From: Hydractinia symbiolongicarpus
Taxonomy: Eukaryota; Cnidaria; Hydrozoa; Anthoathecata; Hydractiniidae
Direction of reading: 5' to 3'
Assembly (NCBI RefSeq): GCF_029227915.1
Contig: NC_079885.1
Coordinates: 27,157,001 to 27,221,000 of the forward strand
DNA length: 64,000 bases
Shown here: positions 58,401-64,000 of the stretch, piece after piece
How the letters are laid out: each line of letters opens with the position of its first letter
Numbering within the stretch: position 1 is the stretch's first letter
Translations under genes and position numbers: made by a program
The notes under the pieces: generated by a model
Seen by the model: the letters and a program-made list of their open reading frames with translations, nothing else
Database searches by the model: none
Told to the model about the DNA's origin: nothing

Positions 58401-61400
58401 AAACAATCAAGAGTGCCATGACGACTTCTTATCAAATATGCACTTAAAGCTAAACATACATACCTAGTGTCTCATTGAAAATTGGGAAATCTGAGTCAGG
58501 TTCTATAAATTAACCGAATAAATTGTAAATAAGCAGCAAAATTTTGTTTTTAACGGTTTAAAGTGCTAAAAAAGCGCTAACTGGGACAGAAAACATCTTT
58601 TCTTTTTTGTATTTGAGAGAAATTAGGATAGTTTTGTGAAACGGACATGCGCTTTCGCAGAAATTAGGATAATGGTTATACCTATTTCTTCCGTTTCTTC
58701 TAAATCGACAGATAAAGGACCAACACTTGCTATGGAGGGAGCTAAGATGAGACAAGGAATCGTATATTATTAACAGTGAAAGTAATAAAATAGCGAATCA
58801 ACGAAACAAGCAGCAACCAATCACCCTAGAATTATTTTTTTTTATAAGCGCCTCCCTCATTTAAGCGCCCCATGTAACAAGTATTGTTCCCTCTAAAAGA
58901 AAGAGGCGCTTAATAGAATTTTTTTTCAGATTCGTATCAACCAAAACAAAAAACAAAAAAACTCGTAAATGATTTTAAAAAAAAATCTTCTTATTAAAAA
59001 AGTTACAGCTTAATTTTCTGGGAATTTTAACTGCCATGTAAAACTTTTAACGTAGTATTTCTTCTTTTCGCCCCAACAAAAGAAAGAATGAACTTAACTG
59101 GTTATTCATATTCGAATCACTAGAATCTTTGAAATGTTATAAGGGTCTCCTTGTTTTAAATACACACCCCTGTGATAATCTCCCTCCCCTAAAAACTGGA
59201 AAATTATACTTGCCTTGGGCAACTATGAAAATTCACATTTTAGAGCTTAGACGGTGACGTGTTTCAGTGAAAATCTGCTTTTTTTTAAATTTCGCGATTG
59301 AAAGTAGCCTTTTTTTGGAAAAATGAATGAATGAGTGAATGAAATAATGAATGAATGAAGAGATCGTTTATTTGTAATAGTTAGTTATAAAACATACAAA
59401 CCTACCTCTAGAAATCGTGGAAGAAGATTTTCGATGCTTAACCAAAACAGTTTCTTCTTGTCTTTCGCCTAGTGTACATAAAAATAGTTTTCTAAGCAAA
59501 TTATCACCCTAATTTTCATTAATTATAACACCCCAGATCTGTATTGAGGGTTTTGGGTGTATATTGATTTCGTTATTAAAGTCATTGTTCAACTCACTAG
59601 GTCATAAAGATTTTTAGATTCAAAGCGCAAAAAAACATTTGCATAATGTCACATGAGAATAAATTTTTCCGACTTTATAACATCTTTGCTTAACCTAGTC
59701 TTTTAACAGCGCACTTTTGAAAGTAATCTTGTTTGATTCACCTGTTTTTTAATCGTAAATAAAGTGTGATTTGAGAAGTATGTTGTTTTTAACAGGGAAT
59801 TAATCAACAGGTTAATATTTTAATTCCAGTGCGTCTCACTTTAAGAAGAAAGAAATTATTACGGCATCCAATATCAAACATTTATTTTTTGAACAGGCAC
59901 ACAATCGTATGTCAACAAAATCTGCAATTAACAAAGTTAATAATTTTCTTACTAGTTCTACGCTCTCTTTCTTCTCGCCTACGTTCCGCAATATTTCTAA
60001 CCTTTCTCGAAAACCAATCTTCATCGCTGCTATCATTGGAATTCACAGGCGACATATTTTCAGCAACTTTGAGGTACTTCATTCCACCATTCCTCATGAT
60101 CTTGTTTTCCTCTTCCCGTTCGCTACTTTCGCTGCAACTACTTGTCGCGCTATCTTCGCTTAAACCATTTTTAGGTGTAAATTCCTCGAAAGCAATGGCC
60201 TCTTTCATAGCAGCCTTAAATTTTTTGTTATCTTTAATTTTGTGTGTTTCTCTCAAATGATTTTCTATTCGAACAACCACTTTTGAGCAGCCCAGAATGG
60301 GACAAATCTTTTTCCGGTAAAATCGAGGTTTGGTTTTCCTTTGCTCGTTGGCTAATCTTTTTCTCTCGTTATTTGAACTGATTCCGCTTTTATAACTTTT
60401 GGCATTCTCTTCCGTTATCTGATGTACTCGAACAAGATGAACCACTAAATCAGTCTTGTCTTGAAAGCAGACTGGACAAGTGCACACTTTTCGTTTTCGT
60501 TTCTGTGGAAAAGTGCTCCTCAAAGATTTTTCCCATAGATTGAAAGTCTAAATAAAATTTTAACAACTATTAATTTCGGTAGGTACCTAATGTTAACCAT
60601 AAACAAAGGTGAATTGCTTACTTTTTTGGCTTCAGCTACATTTCCACTCCGAATCAACTGACACAATCTTTCTGTGACGTTCAAATCCTTCAATAAGTAT
60701 ATTTTTCAGAAATACTTAGTAAATGTTACAAGATTTGTCAAAAAATAAGTGGGAAAAGTTATTACTGTAATACCTTTTCATCACAGTTTTCTTTTCGCTT
60801 CACACGTTTCATAGGTGGCATTTCTGGTAGCGGGTTATCCTAAAAATGGGTATATTGTCAGTGTAAATTATTTGCCGATCTTGAATTAAATCTACATTTT
60901 AATTATTTTGTAAAATTGAAACAAAACAAATGCTTGTCATTTCCTTGTGTCATATTATGGTATTTTGTTATTTATTTCTACGAAAATAGCATAGGATATA
61001 TTTCCAATCGCTTTTAGAACAATTCCTCTTATAACGACGTTCCTTTAAATAAAATAAGATCGTAAAATCGTAAAATAAAATAAAGTAAAGAGCCTAAATC
61101 GATAAACTCAGATAGTTTTACAGAAGATCCTAAGTAAACATACACGTAAGCGTCTAACTTCTAATGTTAATTCATCGACATCAGCAAACTAAAAGTAAAC
61201 ACGTATTGCTACTATAACTATAGCATTCTGTTACCACTGATAGTCATTTGTAAAGAGTGTTAGGCAACTTGTCAGTCCAAAATGCTCATATAAAAAACTT
61301 CCTTAAGTGCTGATTAAGCAGTAAGGTACGTTACCTTTTCCTGAGCATCGGTAGGATTAAAAATTTCATTTAACATTTCCGCCGCATTGTATTCTTGAGT

Positions 61401-63761
61401 TGGCAATACTTCCACTTTCTACAGGCACAGAGAGTAAAAATAACAAGCTCAAGAAAATGTATAAAATGCCCTACAAGAATACTAAATAATGAAGGAATTA
61501 ATAAACAAATAAACTTGTTTTTACTCTTCCATGTCTAGCAGGTAACAGTCAAAATATATTAATACATTGCAATTATACATGCACTTACATTTTAGCTTCG
61601 GTTAAGAAAACTGGTAATGTAATTAGAAAGCCAGTTTCAAATGAGAAATGTTTAAAACTAACCATATCTAGAACTGGTTTTGAACTCTCAGTTGTATCGT
61701 TAATGCTTCCCTCACCTGTCGCCTGTCTTTTATCCTACAGGAGCAAATTTTTGGAATGAACAGCGTGTTATTATTGCGATATCAATATAGATTTAGAAAT
61801 ATTAAAAACTAACTGTATTTGAAAATTCCCTTGCGCTCTCAACTGTATTTTCCCCGCCTTTGTCAACTGTCTCTTGTCTTCTACCCTACGAAAGTAATAC
61901 AATTCATAGTATAAAGGCTATTTTACCAAAGATTGCGTGTTATAATTGCGAAATCGATATATAATGGAAAATAATAAAAACTAACTGTATTTGAAAATTC
62001 GTTCACGCTCTCAACTGTATTCTCCCCGCCATCGTCAACTGTCTTCTGTTTTCTAGCCTGCAGAAGTAAAATAATTCATAGTATAAGGGCTATTTTACGT
62101 GTTATAATGAACTTGAGATATTTTCAGCCTTGTGATTTTGTTAAAATTTCTTAAGATTCTGGACTTTCAAGACTAAATTTCATATATTGGGCATTAGCTA
62201 AGTTTAAAAGTTTTTTTGGTAAATCTATTTTGAGTATCTAAGCAGAACGTATACTTTAACAAGATTCAAAATCTTATGATACCAATTTTCATTATGTAGA
62301 TAAAGTGCCCAATTATCAAATAGTACCTTATTCTGTGGATCCACATCAATAAATGTTAATCCATCTTTTATGTATTGACTTCTTGCCAGTGCAAAGTCAA
62401 CGTCACAATCACTGTTTTTCTAAAAGGTTGTGTCAAATGTGGAATGGTTATTATTTTAAAATTAATCACATTTCGTCCACATCTAAATAATATAATCACC
62501 TTCTTATTCTTTTCCTTTAGTTTACTTAAAGTGTATTTTACCTTGGACCTCTTATCCTATAAAAAGACAGTATTCAATGTAGGCACGCATAGGCTTGATG
62601 CATTAACATAAAGAGAAATTCACAAACCTTTCTCCACCAAAGACCGCTAGCTCCATACGAGTATCGCAACTCCTCACCAGGGCAAATGTCTTTTAGTGCA
62701 AATAAGCACAAGTGCAGGCGTCCATTTAACAAAACACTTTTCATTGCAGAGTTGGGAAACTTTGAATCGTTGACGTATTTTCCTAACCTTTCTTCGTGTG
62801 TTGCATCAATGCTATAACATAAAAGTCAGATGTTACATCAACAATCTTACGTACTTGTTTAAGTTTACACATTTTATATTCGAAATGAAGAAAATATTTT
62901 TTGAGAAAATATTCTGTCTGAAAGAAAAAGTAACGGTAGGTGACTTACCATTTATTTTTATAAAAAAATAGGAACGATCCTATGTCATCTGGATAAGTTT
63001 TCATCAACTCATCACCTTCCTCTTCTGTTAGCAAAGTACCAGGGTACTCCAACAAGAAATCATTCTTCTGGAAGTTAATCGTCGCAAAAATTCCATAACC
63101 TACACGAGATCAAAAGACTCAAAAATAGACCTACAAATAAACGAGCGACTGAACAAACGACTGCACGAACGACTATTCTTACCAATGTAGTCATCGATGT
63201 AACATTTTTCAAATCCAGGAGGATCGGCTCCGAGCTCGCAAAAGATTTTTGCTACCTCTTCTCCAGTTTTTTTTCTTGATTTTTGTGGCTTAAGATAAGA
63301 TGTTCATTGTTAGACTATTTTATGGTTACATTTAAATAAAACAACGGTTTGTAAGAAGCGGATATTTTCAACATCACCATCAAAATTTACTAAGGAATTG
63401 ATTTTTCGAATACGTTAACTGATATAATAGCTTTTGTGAGCATGGCAAACCACTCTTCGTATAAATACTAGGCGTTCGTTGGTTGGGTGATAGCTTTTTG
63501 AAGACTCAAGTATTGTTTGTTTTACACAAACTCGTCCCCAGCGCCTTTTCTCTCCTATTAGTAAAAAAGAGACAAAAGGCACTGGTACGAGTTTGCGTTT
63601 TACAGTTACTATAATCTTCTTAGTACCAAATAACTTCTTATACAAATACATTGCCTTCTATTTCATTCATCTTCGCTGAAACTCTACAATCACTAGTTTA
63701 AATTTTTTAGTTCTATATCAACTAAATAACTCACCTCTCTTGATCTGATTTCTGAACTCAT
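55123..63761 (-). CDS. Intact 19-exon SET / zinc-finger / tyrosine-recombinase gene (Crypton-like)
   Basis: Minus exons: 63735-63761, 63183-63288, 62949-63099, 62628-62811, 62542-62556, 62500-62514, 62327-62419, 61986-62057, 61814-61885, 61663-61734, 61335-61418, 60774-60839, 60622-60687, 59953-60547, 59406-59468, 58682-58741, 58278-58337, 56100-57479, 55123-55442. All have GT-AG borders and matching phases; lengths sum to 3,501 nt, i.e. 1,166 codons plus TAG without a stop. Residues 45-156 are a KMT5A-like SET domain; 157-341 are acidic/basic linkers; 342-540 hold two C2H2-like fingers; about 601-1060 is a tyrosine recombinase; the last 106 residues are polar and basic. Intactness next to damaged relatives suggests a young or selected gene. 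Exon prediction is by eye; the two 15-nt exons are least certain. Confidence 0.82.
56100..57479 (-). CDS. Tyrosine-recombinase exon of the fusion gene
   Basis: 1,380-nt open exon. After an acidic start (GSEDEDEEDENMD) come a helical core-binding region (residues about 670-790) and the catalytic domain: LDNASRTGALANMT (Arg near 817), FNHKT (Lys near 847), LVRKTCVTKTH (second Arg near 933), and LMCHSKATARRSYF (His near 957, nucleophilic Tyr near 966). The set R-K-R-H-Y is complete. Style fits Crypton recombinases. Donor GTAATA follows at 56099. Confidence 0.82.
58278..58741 (-). repeat. Duplicated 60-nt exon pair
   Basis: Exons 58682-58741 and 58278-58337 are both 60 nt, phase 1, and encode APSIASVGPLSVDLEETEE and APSITTIEPLSVRFEEKQE. 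Acceptor and donor contexts match (CTCATCT-AG and GTATAA). Confidence 0.85.
58848..58915. repeat. Small inverted repeat in an intron
   Basis: AAGCGCCTCCCTCATTTAAG and the inverted GAGGCGCTTAA lie about 45 bases apart and could form a stem. It looks like a remnant of a short nonautonomous element. Confidence 0.5.
59322..59360 (+). repeat. (GAAT)n microsatellite
   Basis: GAATGAATGAGTGAATGAAA and neighbouring units form an imperfect 4-bp repeat in an intron. Confidence 0.85.
59953..60547 (-). CDS. C2H2-like zinc-finger exon of the fusion gene
   Basis: Residues 342-540. CTCPVCFQDKTDLVVHLVRV then H is one finger (C-x2-C-x9-H-x4-H), and CPILGCSKVVVRIENHLRET then H a second, C-x4-C type. Basic KRKRKVC precedes, and an acidic serine-rich stretch (SSCSESSEREEENK) plus an Arg/Glu helix end it. 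It probably gives DNA or protein targeting to the recombinase. Donor GTAAG follows at 59952. Confidence 0.8.
61663..62057 (-). repeat. Three tandemly duplicated 72-nt exons
   Basis: Exons 61986-62057, 61814-61885 and 61663-61734 are each exactly 72 nt, phase 0, and each is followed by GTTAGTTTT. The first two encode nearly the same peptide (RKQKTVDDGGENTVES against RRQETVDKGGENTVES); the third is diverged (DKRQATGEGSINDTTES). Flanking introns are also similar, so whole exon-intron units were duplicated. Confidence 0.85.
62628..63099 (-). CDS. SET-domain exons (3 and 4) of the fusion gene
   Basis: Residues 45-156: GYGIFATINFQKNDFLLEYP matches the SET start (G-x-G-hFA, then DFLLEY-x-G); CIDATHEERLGKYVNDS and LHLCLFALKDICPGEELRYS then YGASGLWW match the SAM- and lysine-binding end, closest in style to KMT5A/SETD8. 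SET enzymes methylate lysine, KMT5A acting on histone H4 K20. The usual N-H-S is N-D-S at 109-111, a change in the SAM pocket that could weaken activity. Y145 and Y147 of the GEEL-x-Y-x-Y-G motif are kept. Confidence 0.8.
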
Positions 63762-64000
63762 TTTCGTGTTCTGACTTTAAATTAACTATTTTTTCTGACT
63801 ATTGTTTATAACCTGCTTTTTAAAAATATTTATACACTAAATGTTGTACATTATTTTACAGGAATGTGTAATGTGTCAAACCTTGCTCGACTAAATAAAC
63901 ACTGACACGACAACATATATACGAACTGAAAGCTGCCCTAATTAAAAGCCATACATCACACTTACGTCTTTGACGTAGCTTATAAGTTGTTTCTTAGTAA
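63762..64000. other. 5' flank of the SET fusion gene
   Basis: AT-rich sequence upstream of the predicted start codon. It would hold the promoter or more 5' exons, but no defined signal is recognised. Confidence 0.4.

Overview
The window looks like a repeat-rich nuclear contig from an early-branching animal, most likely a cnidarian. It is AT-rich, genes are split by short GT-AG introns, and it carries a dense mixture of metazoan mobile-element families (ISL2EU, pogo, Ginger, BEL/Pao, Gypsy, Helitron-like, several non-LTR types, tyrosine-recombinase elements). The organism is inferred from family content only. I see no rRNA, CRISPR array or convincing tRNA gene, and no clear single-copy housekeeping gene.

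Layout. 1-1.2 kb: repeated 3'-tail sequence of a retroelement family that recurs in inverted orientation at 41.5-41.9 kb. 1.56-1.79 kb: SINE-like piece. 2.15-5.18 kb (-): decayed retrotransposon with reverse transcriptase and restriction-like endonuclease. 5.45-9.69 kb: ISL2EU DNA transposon (SAP-SWIM-YqaJ nuclease on +, THAP and DDE transposase on -). 10.05-11.2 kb (-): Gypsy integrase tail joined to a second ISL2EU transposase remnant. 11.86-14.74 kb: complete pogo-like transposon with TA duplication, an intact transposase ending in a PCNA-binding-like motif, and a divergent HIRAN-like gene. 15-16.34 kb and 23.15-27.4 kb (-): decayed repeat genes; the CXC-domain one is split by a Ginger transposon at 16343-23152 flanked by a 4-bp GTGA duplication. 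The Ginger element carries an integrase, a possible cysteine protease and a PHD finger.

28.6-36.75 kb (-): BEL/Pao pieces and a Helitron-like OTU/DUF6570 remnant. 38.35-38.76 kb: MITE. 39.75-41.95 kb (+): 5'-truncated retroelement in which an endonuclease-like domain is in frame with a USP-type deubiquitinase. 42.2-46.9 kb (-): damaged zinc-finger/tyrosine-recombinase gene. 48.5-49.6 kb (-): PIF1-type helicase remnant. 50.1-52.9 kb (+): APE-type non-LTR retrotransposon ending in a (TCTA)n tail. 55.1-63.8 kb (-): 19-exon gene whose exons, joined at canonical splice sites, give 3,501 nt (1,166 codons plus stop) with no interruption. It joins a KMT5A-like SET domain, acidic tandemly duplicated exons, C2H2 fingers and a Crypton-like tyrosine recombinase.

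The strongest candidate for an undescribed system is this open SET/zinc-finger/tyrosine-recombinase gene. Next are the two-gene pogo element (PCNA motif plus HIRAN protein) and the retroelement USP fusion. A recurring theme is ubiquitin-type proteases (OTU, USP, perhaps a UCH/USP-like fold) and chromatin readers or writers (PHD, SET) carried by unrelated mobile elements.
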